A DNA stretch of 64,000 bases from Streptomyces hygroscopicus (GTDB lineage: Bacteria; Actinomycetota; Actinomycetes; Streptomycetales; Streptomycetaceae). The stretch spans positions 181,827 through 245,826 of the forward strand of contig NZ_LBMW01000007.1 in assembly GCF_026168105.1 (NCBI RefSeq). The letters are read 5' to 3'. Of the stretch, positions 25,651 to 33,874 are shown in pieces (the first letter of the stretch is position 1; every line of letters starts with the position of its first letter). The translations under genes were made by a program, and so were the position numbers. A model generated the notes under the pieces. It was not told where the DNA came from, ran no database searches, and saw only the letters and a list, made by a program, of their open reading frames with translations.

Positions 25651-26256
25651 ATGGGTATGGACCTGAGCACGGTCGAACGCGTCCCCAAGCAGGACCGCAG
25701 CCGGGTGACCCGGCAGAGGCTCCTGGAAGCCGCCGTGGCCTGCCTCGCCGAACACGGCTGGGCAGGCTCGACGGTCTCCGTCGTCGCCGAACGCGCCGGC
25801 GTCTCCCGGGGCGCCGCCCAGCACCACTTCCCCACCCGCGAGGACCTGTTCACGGCGGCCGTCGAGTACGTCGCCGAGGAGCGCTCCACGGCGATACGGA
25901 CGCTGTTCCCGCAGGGCGCCGCCGACCGTCGCGCGGTGGTCGAGGCCCTCGTCGACCTCTACACGGGGCCCCTGTTCCGGGCCGCCCTGCACCTGTGGGT
26001 GGCCGCCTCGAACGAGGACCAGCTGCGCCCGCGCGTCACGGAACTGGAGGCGCGCGTCGGCCGCGAGACCCACCGCATCGCCGTCGACCTGCTCGGCGCC
26101 GACGAGTCCCGGCCCGGCGTCCGCGAGACCGTCCAGGGCCTGCTCGACATGGCCCGCGGCCTGGGCCTCGCCAACCTGCTCACCGACGACGCCGTCCGAC
26201 GGGAACGGGTCGTGGCCCAATGGGCGGCGCTCCTCGAGGGGGCGCTGGGCTGCTGA
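25651..26256 (+). CDS. TetR/AcrR family regulator of the acyl-CoA operon
   Basis: A 201-aa repressor. The HTH domain is 'RLLEAAVACLAEHGWAGSTV' then 'SVVAERAGVSRGAAQHHFPT' (recognition helix with the HF motif). The C-terminal domain would bind an acyl- or aromatic CoA. It starts 1 bp after the hydratase stop, so it is the last gene of the operon. It is the best candidate to bind the CAAGC-AC-GCTTG site at the operon head, giving feedback control. Confidence 0.88.
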   Translation: MGMDLSTVERVPKQDRSRVTRQRLLEAAVACLAEHGWAGSTVSVVAERAGVSRGAAQHHFPTREDLFTAAVEYVAEERSTAIRTLFPQGAADRRAVVEALVDLYTGPLFRAALHLWVAASNEDQLRPRVTELEARVGRETHRIAVDLLGADESRPGVRETVQGLLDMARGLGLANLLTDDAVRRERVVAQWAALLEGALGC

Positions 26257-26324
26257 GGGAGCCGTCAGCGGCGCAGGCCCGCGCCGGTGTGAACCAGGAC
26301 GCATCCGCACCGGCCACACCGCAG

Positions 26325-26330
26325 TACTCT
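26325..26330 (+). promoter_or_regulatory. -10 box of the leader peptide (leaderless)
   Basis: TACTCT, then 6 nt, then ATG 26337. No ribosome site is present. Confidence 0.5.
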
Positions 26331-26336
26331 TGCCCC

Positions 26337-26414
26337 ATGCTTCCGATGCTCGTCCGACGCCGGCACGTGGACTACGTGCGCGTCACGAGCATGGGCTGTC
26401 GGCGCTCTGCCTGA
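26337..26414 (+). CDS. 25-aa leader peptide with the RRHVD-motif and a late Cys
   Basis: MLPMLVRRRHVDYVRVTS, then MGCRRSA and TGA. The core RRHVDxxRVxS...CR is the pattern of the streptomycete 'putative leader peptide' family, found upstream of sulfur- and cysteine-related genes and thought to sense cysteinyl-tRNA or arginine/cysteine supply by ribosome stalling. It lies 95 bp upstream of a 2OG-Fe(II) oxygenase on the same strand. The start is leaderless; an internal ATG at 26346 is an alternative. Confidence 0.7.
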   Translation: MLPMLVRRRHVDYVRVTSMGCRRSA

Positions 26415-26509
26415 CCCAGCCCCTCCTCTTCTTCCTCCCCGTGGCACCCGGGACTCCGCCCCACCCTCGGCGGCCGCCCGTGCCCCCGTACACCCTGCGG
26501 ACGCATCCC

Positions 26510-27526
26510 ATGACGAACCCGTCGTACGACCAGCTCCCGATCATCGACCTCGCCGCGGCGGACCGCGGCCCCCAGGCCCGAGCGCTGCTCCATGCCCAGC
26601 TCCACAGCGCAGCCCACGACGTGGGCTTCTTCCAGCTCGTCGGGCACGGCGTCCCCCAGGCCGAGAAGGACGCCCTGATCGGCACCATGCATGCCTTCTT
26701 CGCACTCCCCGAAGCCGACCGCCTCGCCCTCGACAACATCCACTCGCCCCACTTCCGCGGCTACACCCGCACCGGTGACGAGCGCACGGGCGGTGCCCGC
26801 GACTGGCGGGACCAGCTCGACATAGGGGCGGAACGGGCCGCCCGCACCCCGGGTCCCGGCGAACCCCCCTACTGGTGGCTGGAAGGCCCCAACCAGTGGC
26901 CCGCCGCCCTCCCCGGGCTCCGCACCGCCGCGCTGACCTGGATCGACCGGCTCAGCGGCGTCGCCCAGCGGCTGCTGCACGAGCTGCTCACCGCCATCGG
27001 CGCACCCCCGGACTTCTACGCCCCGGTCTTCGGCGACCGCGCCCACCCCCACCTCAAGCTCGTGCGCTACCCGGGCAGTGCGGACGACGGCGCGGACCAG
27101 GGCGTCGGCGCGCACAAGGACTACGGCTTCCTGACCCTGCTGCTCCAGGACCAGGTCGGCGGGCTCCAGGTGCAACGCGAGGACGGACTGTTCCACGACG
27201 TGCCGCCGCTGGAGGGCGCGTTCGTCGTCAATCTGGGCGAGCTGCTGGAGGTGGCCACCAACGGCTATCTCCTGGCCACCAACCACCGCGTCGTCTCCCC
27301 GCCCGGCGCCACCGAGCGGTTCTCCGTCCCGTTCTTCTACAACCCGCGCCTGGACGCCCGCGTCGAACCGCTGCCCTTCCCGCACGCCGCCACCGCGCCC
27401 GGCATCACCGACGACCCCGCCAACCCGCTGTTCGCCGAGTACGGCTTCAACGAGCTGAAGGGCAAGCTGCGCGCCCACCCGCTGGTCGCCGAACGCCATC
27501 ACGCGCAACTGCTCGCCGCCGCGTGA
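26510..27526 (+). CDS. 2-oxoglutarate/Fe(II)-dependent oxygenase (isopenicillin N synthase-like)
   Basis: A 338-aa double-stranded beta-helix enzyme. 'LPIIDLAAADRG' and 'VGFFQLVGHGVPQAEKDAL' form the DIOX_N domain. The iron ligands are in 'VGAHKDYGFLTLLLQDQVGG' (H-x-D) and 'ATNHRVVSPPGATERFSV' (second His, and the Arg that binds 2OG). Start MTNPSYDQL at 26510 fits the family; the frame upstream is open but is leader sequence. The substrate is unknown, and the leader peptide suggests a link with sulfur or amino-acid status. Confidence 0.87.
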   Translation: MTNPSYDQLPIIDLAAADRGPQARALLHAQLHSAAHDVGFFQLVGHGVPQAEKDALIGTMHAFFALPEADRLALDNIHSPHFRGYTRTGDERTGGARDWRDQLDIGAERAARTPGPGEPPYWWLEGPNQWPAALPGLRTAALTWIDRLSGVAQRLLHELLTAIGAPPDFYAPVFGDRAHPHLKLVRYPGSADDGADQGVGAHKDYGFLTLLLQDQVGGLQVQREDGLFHDVPPLEGAFVVNLGELLEVATNGYLLATNHRVVSPPGATERFSVPFFYNPRLDARVEPLPFPHAATAPGITDDPANPLFAEYGFNELKGKLRAHPLVAERHHAQLLAAA

Positions 27527-27577
27527 GCGTCCTCCCGCGCGGGCGAGGACCAGGCGCCCGCGCGGGAGCGCCGCCGA

Positions 27578-28678
27578 TCAGTGCGCGATGTCCGCGTACC
27601 CCTCGACCTCCTGAGGGCTGCGCGGACCGGGGCCCACGTACCGCGCGGACGGGCGTACCAGCCGGCCCGTGCGCTTCTGCTCCAGGATGTGCGCCGACCA
27701 GCCGGCCGTACGGGCGCACGTGAACATCGACGTGAACATGTGCGCGGGGACCTCGGCGAAGTCCAGCATGATCGCCGCCCAGAACTCGACGTTCGTGGCG
27801 AGGACACGGTCGGGACGGCGGTTGTGCAGCTCCTCCAGGGCCGCCTTCTCCAGTGCCTCCGCGATCTCGAAGCGCGGCGCACCCAGCTCACGCGCCGTAC
27901 GGCGCAGCACACGGGCCCGCGGGTCCTCGGCGCGGTACACCCGGTGGCCGAAGCCCATCAGCCGCTCGCCCCGGTCGAGCGCCTTCTTCACATACGCCTC
28001 CGCGTCGCCGGTGCGCTCGATCTCCTCGATCATGCCGAGGACACGGGACGGGGCACCGCCGTGCAGTGGCCCGGACATGGCGCCCACCGCACCCGACAGC
28101 GCGGCGGCCACGTCCGCGCCCGTGGACGCGATGACCCGCGCCGTGAACGTGGAGGCGTTCATGCCGTGCTCGGCGGCCGAGGTCCAGTAGGCGTCGACGG
28201 CGGCGACGTGCTTCGGGTCGGGCTCGCCACGCCAGCGGATCATGAACCGCTCCACGACGGAGTGCGCCTTGTCGATCTCGCGCTGCGGCACCATCGGCAG
28301 GCCCTGGCCACGGGCGGACTGGGCGACGTAGGACAGCGCCATGACGGCGGCGCGGGCCAGGTCGTCGCGGGCCTGCTCCGCGTCGATGTCGAGGAGCGGT
28401 TTCAGGCCCCACACGGGGGCCAGCATGGCGAGTGCCGACTGCACGTCCACGCGGATGTCGCCGGAGTGCACCGGGATCGGGAACGGCTCGGCGGGCGGCA
28501 GCCCGGGGTTGAAGGCTCCGTCGACGAGCAGCCCCCAGACATTGCCGAACGAGACATGGCCGACCAGTTCCTCGATGTCGACGCCCCGGTACCGCAGGGC
28601 CCCGCCTTCCTTGTCCGGTTCGGCGATCTCCGTCTCGAACGCGACGACTCCCTCGAGCCCGGGTACGAAGTCGGACAT
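27578..28678 (-). CDS. Citrate synthase (second, short type)
   Basis: A 366-aa type II-like citrate synthase. Catalytic His and Asp regions: '[15 protein letters not shown]', '[15 protein letters not shown]', '[19 protein letters not shown]' and '[14 protein letters not shown]'. It condenses oxaloacetate and acetyl-CoA; the short actinobacterial forms can also be methylcitrate synthases, so substrate is not certain. [11 protein letters not shown] at 28678 is chosen because GAGGAG lies upstream and the 59 residues before it are not conserved. Divergent from pdxH. Confidence 0.9.
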   Translation of the reverse strand: MSDFVPGLEGVVAFETEIAEPDKEGGALRYRGVDIEELVGHVSFGNVWGLLVDGAFNPGLPPAEPFPIPVHSGDIRVDVQSALAMLAPVWGLKPLLDIDAEQARDDLARAAVMALSYVAQSARGQGLPMVPQREIDKAHSVVERFMIRWRGEPDPKHVAAVDAYWTSAAEHGMNASTFTARVIASTGADVAAALSGAVGAMSGPLHGGAPSRVLGMIEEIERTGDAEAYVKKALDRGERLMGFGHRVYRAEDPRARVLRRTARELGAPRFEIAEALEKAALEELHNRRPDRVLATNVEFWAAIMLDFAEVPAHMFTSMFTCARTAGWSAHILEQKRTGRLVRPSARYVGPGPRSPQEVEGYADIAH

Positions 28679-28917
28679 CAGGCGGCTCCTCGTGATGTGT
28701 GCGGCGGATGTGGTCTGTGGGTTCCCGTCGGCCGCCGTCCGGGACCCGGTGGGACGGAATCGCGTGGCGGACGTCAGCTGTCGGAGAGGGGTCGCCACCC
28801 CGGTTCCGCGGTCATTCGCAGTCGTTCTCAAAAACTCGCGGTCCGGAACGGTCACCCGGGTGATGCCCCGATCGGTCGGCGGTCACCCAACCCGAACGGC
28901 ATCAGCACGATATCCCC

Positions 28918-28957
28918 GAGTGCCACCTTTGGGGAGAGTGTGCGGCACTCAGTGCCA
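28918..28957. promoter_or_regulatory. Repeated AGTGCCA/TGGCACT sites between citrate synthase and pdxH
   Basis: GAGTGCCA at 28918, its inverted copy GGCACTC at 28944, and AGTGCCAC again directly after at 28951. Three copies of one half-site in a divergent promoter suggest a shared regulator, identity unknown. Confidence 0.4.
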
Positions 28958-29014
28958 CGCAGTGATGAACCACACCCCCATCGGCGCTCAGGGCCCATAC
29001 GGCAAGATGACGGC

Positions 29015-29821
29015 GTGACCGACCGTTTCCCGGACGAACCCGTACCCGAACCCGCAGCTGAACGCCCATCCGAGCCCGCGCCCGAGCCCCCCGCCGCATC
29101 CGCCGAGGAGCCGGCCCTCGAGCCCATCGTCGAACACGCGGCCGAAGGCCCCATCGAGGACCTCGCCGACAACCCCGCCGAGATGCGCGCGCACTACCGC
29201 GCCGAGGGCCTCGACGAGTCGTCGCTCGCCGCCCACCCCATGGACCAGTTCGCCCGCTGGTTCAAGCAGGCCGCCCAGGCCGCCGTCCAGGGGATGATCT
29301 ACGAGCCGAACGCGATGGTCGTCTCCACGGCGGACGTGGAAGGACGCCCCAGCGCACGCACGGTCCTCCTGAAACAGTTCGACGAACAGGGATTCGTCTT
29401 CTACACCAACTACGACTCCCGCAAGGCCCAGGAGCTGGCGGCCAACCCGTACGTCTCGCTGCTCTTCCCCTGGCACCCCATGGCCCGCCAGGTCATCGTC
29501 ACCGGCACTGCCCGCCGCACCGCCCGTGACGAGACCGCCGCCTACTTCCGCACCCGGCCCCACGGCTCCCAGCTCGGCGCCTGGGCCAGCGTCCAGTCCT
29601 CGGTCATCTACTCCCGCGCCGAACTCGACGGCGCATACGAAGAGCTGAGCGCCCGCTACCCCGAGGGCTCACAGGTCCCGGTCCCGCCCCACTGGGGCGG
29701 CTTCCGCATCGCCCCCCGGACGGTCGAGTTCTGGCAGGGCCGTGCCAACCGCCTCCACGACCGCCTCCGCTATGTCGCGGAACCGAACGGCACCTGGCGC
29801 GTGGAACGCCTCAGCCCCTGA
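29015..29821 (+). CDS. pdxH: Pyridoxamine/pyridoxine 5'-phosphate oxidase
   Basis: A 268-aa FMN enzyme making PLP, the final step of the vitamin B6 salvage pathway. Conserved blocks: '[15 protein letters not shown]', '[20 protein letters not shown]', '[17 protein letters not shown]' and the C-terminal '[15 protein letters not shown]'. The first 45 residues are an unusual acidic Pro/Glu-rich tail (repeated PEPA/PEP) absent from typical PdxH of about 215-230 aa. GTG 29015 has CAAGAT 6 nt upstream, a weak -10 box at leaderless distance. Ends at a branched terminator. Confidence 0.92.
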   Translation: MTDRFPDEPVPEPAAERPSEPAPEPPAASAEEPALEPIVEHAAEGPIEDLADNPAEMRAHYRAEGLDESSLAAHPMDQFARWFKQAAQAAVQGMIYEPNAMVVSTADVEGRPSARTVLLKQFDEQGFVFYTNYDSRKAQELAANPYVSLLFPWHPMARQVIVTGTARRTARDETAAYFRTRPHGSQLGAWASVQSSVIYSRAELDGAYEELSARYPEGSQVPVPPHWGGFRIAPRTVEFWQGRANRLHDRLRYVAEPNGTWRVERLSP

Positions 29822-29828
29822 ACGCAGA

Positions 29829-29900
29829 CGACCCGCGAGCTCGGGTCCTCCGCCTGACGGCGGAGAAGCCGGCCGGACGTACCGGCGAGCTCGCGGGTCG
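29829..29900 (+). terminator. Branched hairpin after pdxH
   Basis: 15-bp perfect outer arms (29829-29843 and 29886-29900) enclose a second hairpin (CTCCGCC at 29848-29854 with GGCGGAG at 29859-29865, loop TGAC) and a small GCCGG/CCGGC stem. The shape is a three-way junction rather than a simple terminator, 7 bp after the stop. Confidence 0.6.
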
Positions 29901-30308
29901 GGTGACTGCTTTGGATTGGGCCGGCTGCACGCATCTCGCACGCGCTGGTCCGGCACCGCACTCGGTGTGGTGACGGGCCGCTAGCCCGCAGCCACCTCAC
30001 GCGTCCGGTTCTCATACATCTGCCGAACCACCTCCCTTCCGTGTACTTCACACCCTAAGAAGCTGCTGAAGGCCAATCAACCGTTTTTTTGAGGTACTGG
30101 CGGCTTTTCGAGGTACTGGCGGCGAGGTACGGCGCGAGGTACGGCGGCGCTGCTTCCGGCCGGACGGAGGCACGGAAATCCGGGCGTGACGAATTTCGTC
30201 CCATCTTTCGGGAAGGAGATGTGGGCTGTGTCACGTTCCAGTTGAATGAAGGCAGTGAGCGGACGAACGCGCCGTACGTGCGGACGCAGCAGCCTGCAGG
30301 GGGTTCAG
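29901..30308. promoter_or_regulatory. Gene-free region upstream of the PAS protein
   Basis: About 400 bp. It holds a T7 run at 30084-30090, four GAGGTAC direct repeats (30091-30142) and, at 30211, a good GGAAGGAG followed by short frames that stop early. One such frame (from GTG 30219) runs 35 codons into the PAS gene start and could be a small upstream ORF. No tRNA or known RNA family was recognised. Confidence 0.35.
30091..30142 (+). repeat. GAGGTAC direct repeats, 4 copies
   Basis: GAGGTAC at 30091, 30110, 30124 and 30136; the first two are followed by TGGCGGC, the last two by GGCG. Spacing shrinks from 19 to 14 to 12 bp. Could be binding sites or a decaying tandem repeat. Confidence 0.55.
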
Positions 30309-31700
30309 GTGAGTGCTTCCCGGCGTAGTGGGACCACGGACGAGTTGGGGCCCGGTGAGCCTGAGCGGGATGGTTCGGACCTTCTCGCCGCGCTCCTCGA
30401 CGGCATGGACGCGGCTTTGTGCGCCTTCGACGCCGACGGGGTCGTGACCCACTGGAACCGGGAGGCCGAGCGGATTCTGGGGTGGTCCGCGGCCGAGGCC
30501 GTGGGGCGGCGCGGGTTCGCCGGGTGGGCCGTGCGGGAGGCCGACGCCGCGGAGGTCGAGGCGTGGCTCATGTCCGCGATGCAGGCCCCGGGACGGCAGG
30601 TGCACGAGTTCGCGCTGCTCACCAGGGACGGCGGGCGGGTGCTCGTACGGACCCAGTCGGCGGCGGTGCGAGGCCCGGAGGGAAAGCCCGCCGGGGTGTA
30701 CTGCGCCTTCAGCGAGGTCCACGCGCAGATCGATCTGGAGCGGTCGATCGCGCTGAGCGAGGCCCTGTTCGAGGACGCGAGCTGGGGTGTCGTGGTCGTC
30801 GACGCGGACCTGCGACCCGCCGTCGTCAACGCGCACGCGGCCCGGGCGCTCGGCATCGGGCGTACGGCCGTGCTCGGACGGCCGCTCGGGGATCTGCTTT
30901 CCCAGGGCGTCGAGGAGCTGGAGAGCGCGCTGACCCATGTGCTCGCCGAGGGGGCCACGCCCGCTCCCGCGGAGATGTGGGTGAGCGTGCGGACCGCGGA
31001 GGGCGAGAATCGGCGGTGCTGGCGCAGCGGGTTCCTGCGGCTGTCCTCCCCGCTCGCGGAAGAGCCGGTTCCGCTCGGTGTCGGCTGGCTGTTCCAGGAC
31101 GTCACCGAGGCCAAGCAGACCGAGCAGGAGGCCGCGCTGCTGCGCTTCCGCTCCAACCAGCTGCATCGCGCCGCGCGGGCGGCCGCGGAGTGCGAGGACC
31201 CGGGGGAGGCGGCCACCGTCCATCTGGACTTCGCGCTCGCCGGGTTCGCCGATCACGCGCTGATCGACCGGGTGGCGGGCGGTTGGATGGCGGAGGGGGA
31301 GGAGCCGGTGCGGCTGGTGCGGGTCGCCGAGACACCGTCCGGCGCGCCGGGGCCGAGCGTGCTCTCCGGGAAGGCGGGGCTGCCGGTGCGGTACGGCGAG
31401 GGTCATCCGGCGGTGCAGTGCGTGGAGCGCGCGGGGTCCGTGCGGGCCGGAGCGGGTGACGTCACCGCGGAGCGGGCGCGGGAGTGGGCGCTGGCGCGGC
31501 AGTGGCCCGGCGACGCGGTGCACGCGTTGTGCGCGGTGTTGCGCAGCCGGGGCCGGACACTGGGCGTGGTGACGTTTCTGCGGGGTGCCGGGCGCAACCG
31601 GTTCGAGCGGGCCGACGCGGTGTACGCGGAGGATGTGGCGGTGCGGATCGCCGCCGCGCTGGACCTGGCCGACGTGTGCGACCGGACGCCCGAGGTGTAG
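30309..31700 (+). CDS. PAS-domain sensory protein
   Basis: About 463 aa with two PAS domains: 'LLDGMDAALCAFDADGVVTH' with 'WNREAERILGW' near residue 20, and 'LFEDASWGVVVVDADLRPAV' with 'GRPLGDLLSQG' near residue 155. The C-terminal 150 residues resemble the GAF-like input part that precedes PP2C domains in streptomycete RsbU-type phosphatases, but no phosphatase or kinase domain follows, so its output is unclear. It may dock with a partner. Start uncertain: GTG 30309 or ATG 30246; neither has a strong ribosome site. Confidence 0.8.
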   Translation: MSASRRSGTTDELGPGEPERDGSDLLAALLDGMDAALCAFDADGVVTHWNREAERILGWSAAEAVGRRGFAGWAVREADAAEVEAWLMSAMQAPGRQVHEFALLTRDGGRVLVRTQSAAVRGPEGKPAGVYCAFSEVHAQIDLERSIALSEALFEDASWGVVVVDADLRPAVVNAHAARALGIGRTAVLGRPLGDLLSQGVEELESALTHVLAEGATPAPAEMWVSVRTAEGENRRCWRSGFLRLSSPLAEEPVPLGVGWLFQDVTEAKQTEQEAALLRFRSNQLHRAARAAAECEDPGEAATVHLDFALAGFADHALIDRVAGGWMAEGEEPVRLVRVAETPSGAPGPSVLSGKAGLPVRYGEGHPAVQCVERAGSVRAGAGDVTAERAREWALARQWPGDAVHALCAVLRSRGRTLGVVTFLRGAGRNRFERADAVYAEDVAVRIAAALDLADVCDRTPEV

Positions 31701-31706
31701 ATACGG

Positions 31707-32495
31707 CTATGCCTGGCGGTAGAAGATCCGGTCGCCGTACTCCTGCAGTACCCGGCCGTTCCACTCGTGGCCGCCGTCGACGTTCCCGGACCTGAGCAGG
31801 GGCGGTTCGATGCCGCGGTCGGCGAGGGCGCCCGCCGCCGTGGCCATGACCGCCTGGAGCAGTGCGGTGGTGACGACGGTGGAGGCGGGGGCGAAGGGGG
31901 CGGGGATGGCGTCGAGGGTGAGCTCGGCGTCGCCCACCGCGATCTTCGAGTCGAGGACGATGTCGCAGTGGTCCTTGAGGTACGTGCCGGAGGCGTGCCG
32001 CGATTTCGTCTCGGAGGCGTAGGCCACGGAGGTCACTCCGATGACCTTGGCGCCGAGCGCGCGGGCGTTGACCGCCATCTCCACCGGGAGCGCGTTGCGG
32101 CCGGAGAGGGAGATGATCACGAGGAGGTCGCCGGCCCGGACCGGGCTGGAGTCGAGGACAGCGCTCGCCAGTCCGTCGACCCGCTCCAGCGCGGAGCCGA
32201 GGGTGGCCGGCATGACGTCGACGCCGACGACACCGGGGACGGCGAGCAGGTTCATCAGCGCGAGGCCGCCCGCGCGGTAGACGAGGTCCTGGGCGGCCAG
32301 CGAGGAGTGTCCGGCACCGAACGCGAACAGTCGGCCGCCCGCTTCGACGGTGTCCGCAATGAGGGTGCCGGCCGCCGTGATCGGTTCCGCGTCCTCGTCG
32401 CGCACCCGCTTCAGCAGCCCGATCGCCGCGTCGAAGAACCGCCCGGCCAGCTCGCTCCCGCCTCGCGGCTCCGCGCTCCTCGGCTCCTCGCTCAT
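31707..32495 (-). CDS. SIS domain protein (UPF0309-like)
   Basis: A 262-aa sugar-isomerase-fold protein. 'LFAFGAGHSSLAAQDLVYRA' and 'LLVIISLSGRNALPVEMAVN' are the two phosphosugar-binding loops, and 'IGVTSVAYASETKSRHASG' follows. Members bind or isomerise phosphosugars such as N-acetylglucosamine derivatives, but this subfamily has no assigned reaction. MSEEPRSAE at 32495 is chosen because GAAGGGG lies upstream; the frame is open 45 bp earlier. Divergent from dmdR1 and convergent with the PAS gene (6 bp apart). Confidence 0.86.
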   Translation of the reverse strand: MSEEPRSAEPRGGSELAGRFFDAAIGLLKRVRDEDAEPITAAGTLIADTVEAGGRLFAFGAGHSSLAAQDLVYRAGGLALMNLLAVPGVVGVDVMPATLGSALERVDGLASAVLDSSPVRAGDLLVIISLSGRNALPVEMAVNARALGAKVIGVTSVAYASETKSRHASGTYLKDHCDIVLDSKIAVGDAELTLDAIPAPFAPASTVVTTALLQAVMATAAGALADRGIEPPLLRSGNVDGGHEWNGRVLQEYGDRIFYRQA

Positions 32496-32653
32496 CGGCG
32501 ACGCCCCTTCGCACCCGTGACGGCCCGTGTCGCGGATCACGTTGCGGTCTGGACCAGCGCCGTGTCAATACGGCGCTGCCGGGGCCCCGGGAACCAGCGG
32601 GTGCGCGCAACCCCGTGGTTTCCTTGCCGCGCCACGGTTGTCAGTGGGATGCG

Positions 32654-33460
32654 TCAGAATTGAATGCAGGGCCAGCGCACACGCCGGTGAGCCGTCGAGC
32701 CTCCGGCAGATCTCATCGAGGGGCACGTATGTCCGGACTGATCGACACCACGGAGATGTATCTCCGCACCATCCTCGAGCTGGAAGAGGAAGGCGTGGTC
32801 CCCATGCGCGCCCGCATCGCCGAGCGGCTCGACCAGAGCGGGCCGACGGTCAGCCAGACGGTGGCGCGGATGGAGCGCGACGGCCTGGTCTCGGTCGCCG
32901 CGGACCGTCATCTGGAGCTGACGGACGAGGGCCGTCGCCTGGCCACGCGCGTGATGCGCAAGCACCGTCTCGCCGAGTGCCTGCTGGTCGATGTGATCGG
33001 GCTGGAGTGGGAGCAGGTGCACGCCGAGGCGTGTCGCTGGGAGCACGTGATGAGCGAGGCGGTGGAGCGCCGGGTGCTGGAGCTGCTGCGCCACCCCACC
33101 GAGTCGCCGTACGGAAACCCGATCCCGGGCCTGGAGGAGCTGGGCGAGAAGGACGGTGCCGACCCGTTCCTGGACGAGGGCATGGTGTCGCTGGCCGAGC
33201 TGGATCCGGGCACGGACGGCAAGACGGTCGTCGTACGCCGTATCGGTGAGCCCATTCAGACGGACGCCCAGTTGATGTACACGCTGCGGCGGGCGGGTGT
33301 GCAGCCCGGCTCGGTGGTCAGCGTGACGGAGTCCCCCGGCGGTGTGCTGGTCGGCAGTGGCGGCGAGGCGGCCGAGCTGGAGTCGGACATCGCGTCCCAC
33401 GTCTTCGTCGCCAAGCGCTAGGCGGCCGTCGAGCGCCCCGAGCGCTCTGCCCCCCGTCAA
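32654..33460 (-). CDS. adm: Antisense frame over dmdR1, adm-like (doubtful)
   Basis: A 268-codon frame lies fully antiparallel to dmdR1. In S. coelicolor the antiparallel gene pair dmdR1/adm has been reported, with Adm affecting siderophore and antibiotic production. The frame here matches that arrangement in position and size. Its composition (His/Arg/Leu/Gln-rich, no domain) is also what a shadow of a GC-rich gene gives, so this entry rests on the published precedent rather than on coding signals. Confidence 0.3.
   Translation of the reverse strand: MTGGRALGALDGRLALGDEDVGRDVRLQLGRLAATADQHTAGGLRHADHRAGLHTRPPQRVHQLGVRLNGLTDTAYDDRLAVRARIQLGQRHHALVQERVGTVLLAQLLQARDRVSVRRLGGVAQQLQHPALHRLAHHVLPATRLGVHLLPLQPDHIDQQALGETVLAHHARGQATALVRQLQMTVRGDRDQAVALHPRHRLADRRPALVEPLGDAGAHGDHAFLFQLEDGAEIHLRGVDQSGHTCPSMRSAGGSTAHRRVRWPCIQF
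32729..33421 (+). CDS. dmdR1: Iron-dependent repressor of the DtxR/IdeR family
   Basis: 230 aa, the same length as S. coelicolor DmdR1. The winged HTH is residues 1-70; all metal ligands of DtxR are at their usual numbers: Met10, His79, Glu83, His98, Cys102, Glu105 and His106. The C-terminal SH3-like domain runs from about residue 150. With Fe2+ it represses siderophore and iron-uptake genes. ATG 32729 has GAGGGG upstream and gives exact family length. No iron box (TTAGGTTAGGCTAACCTAA-like) is visible in the window. Confidence 0.93.
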   Translation: MSGLIDTTEMYLRTILELEEEGVVPMRARIAERLDQSGPTVSQTVARMERDGLVSVAADRHLELTDEGRRLATRVMRKHRLAECLLVDVIGLEWEQVHAEACRWEHVMSEAVERRVLELLRHPTESPYGNPIPGLEELGEKDGADPFLDEGMVSLAELDPGTDGKTVVVRRIGEPIQTDAQLMYTLRRAGVQPGSVVSVTESPGGVLVGSGGEAAELESDIASHVFVAKR

Positions 33461-33659
33461 CCGGTGTGACGGAAGGGGTGGTTGTGATGTTTTCGCGATC
33501 CTTCCGAAACCAAGATTCAGTGTGCGGAATCGCAGCGCTCCGGCCGTTCCCGTGCGAGGCTGTCGCGTGAGGCATATGACCTGAGGGCTCTTGGCCGGGG
33601 GGTGACAGCGATGTCACGTGGTCGGGGAGGGTGGGAGGATGTGCCGCAGACATAGGGAG

Positions 33660-33687
33660 GGCCCCGGCGCCCAAGAGCGCCGGGGCC
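33660..33687 (+). terminator. Terminator after dmdR1
   Basis: GGCCCCGGCGC (33660-33670), 6-nt loop, GCGCCGGGGCC (33677-33687), followed by TGTCCTCCCCTGT. An 11-bp all-G/C stem about 240 bp after dmdR1. Confidence 0.65.
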
Positions 33688-33874
33688 TGTCCTCCCCTGT
33701 GCTGACCCGGAGCCCCGAGCTCTCAGGGTCATCCCCCGCGGACCGTTTTTCCCCGAGCGGTCCGCCTCCCGCTGAAGATCTCCCCGCGAAAGCGGCGGCC
33801 AATCCTCGAGGGATGTCACTCGAAGGAGGGGTGTTGATCCCCGAGGCCCCATTTTCGAATGGCCATTCGATAGC
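33688..33874. promoter_or_regulatory. Upstream region of the alpha/beta hydrolase with a hairpin
   Basis: GCGGACCG (33738-33745) and CGGTCCGC (33758-33765) form an 8-bp stem around the loop TTTTTCCCCGAG. Further down, AAGGAGGGG precedes short frames (MSLEGGVLIPEAPFSNGHS...) that stop at 33878, overlapping the hydrolase start; a coupled mini-ORF is possible but unproven. Confidence 0.3.

Noticed and set aside
27581..29821. 746-codon plus-strand frame
   Set aside because: The first two thirds lie antisense to citrate synthase; the true pdxH start is GTG 29015.
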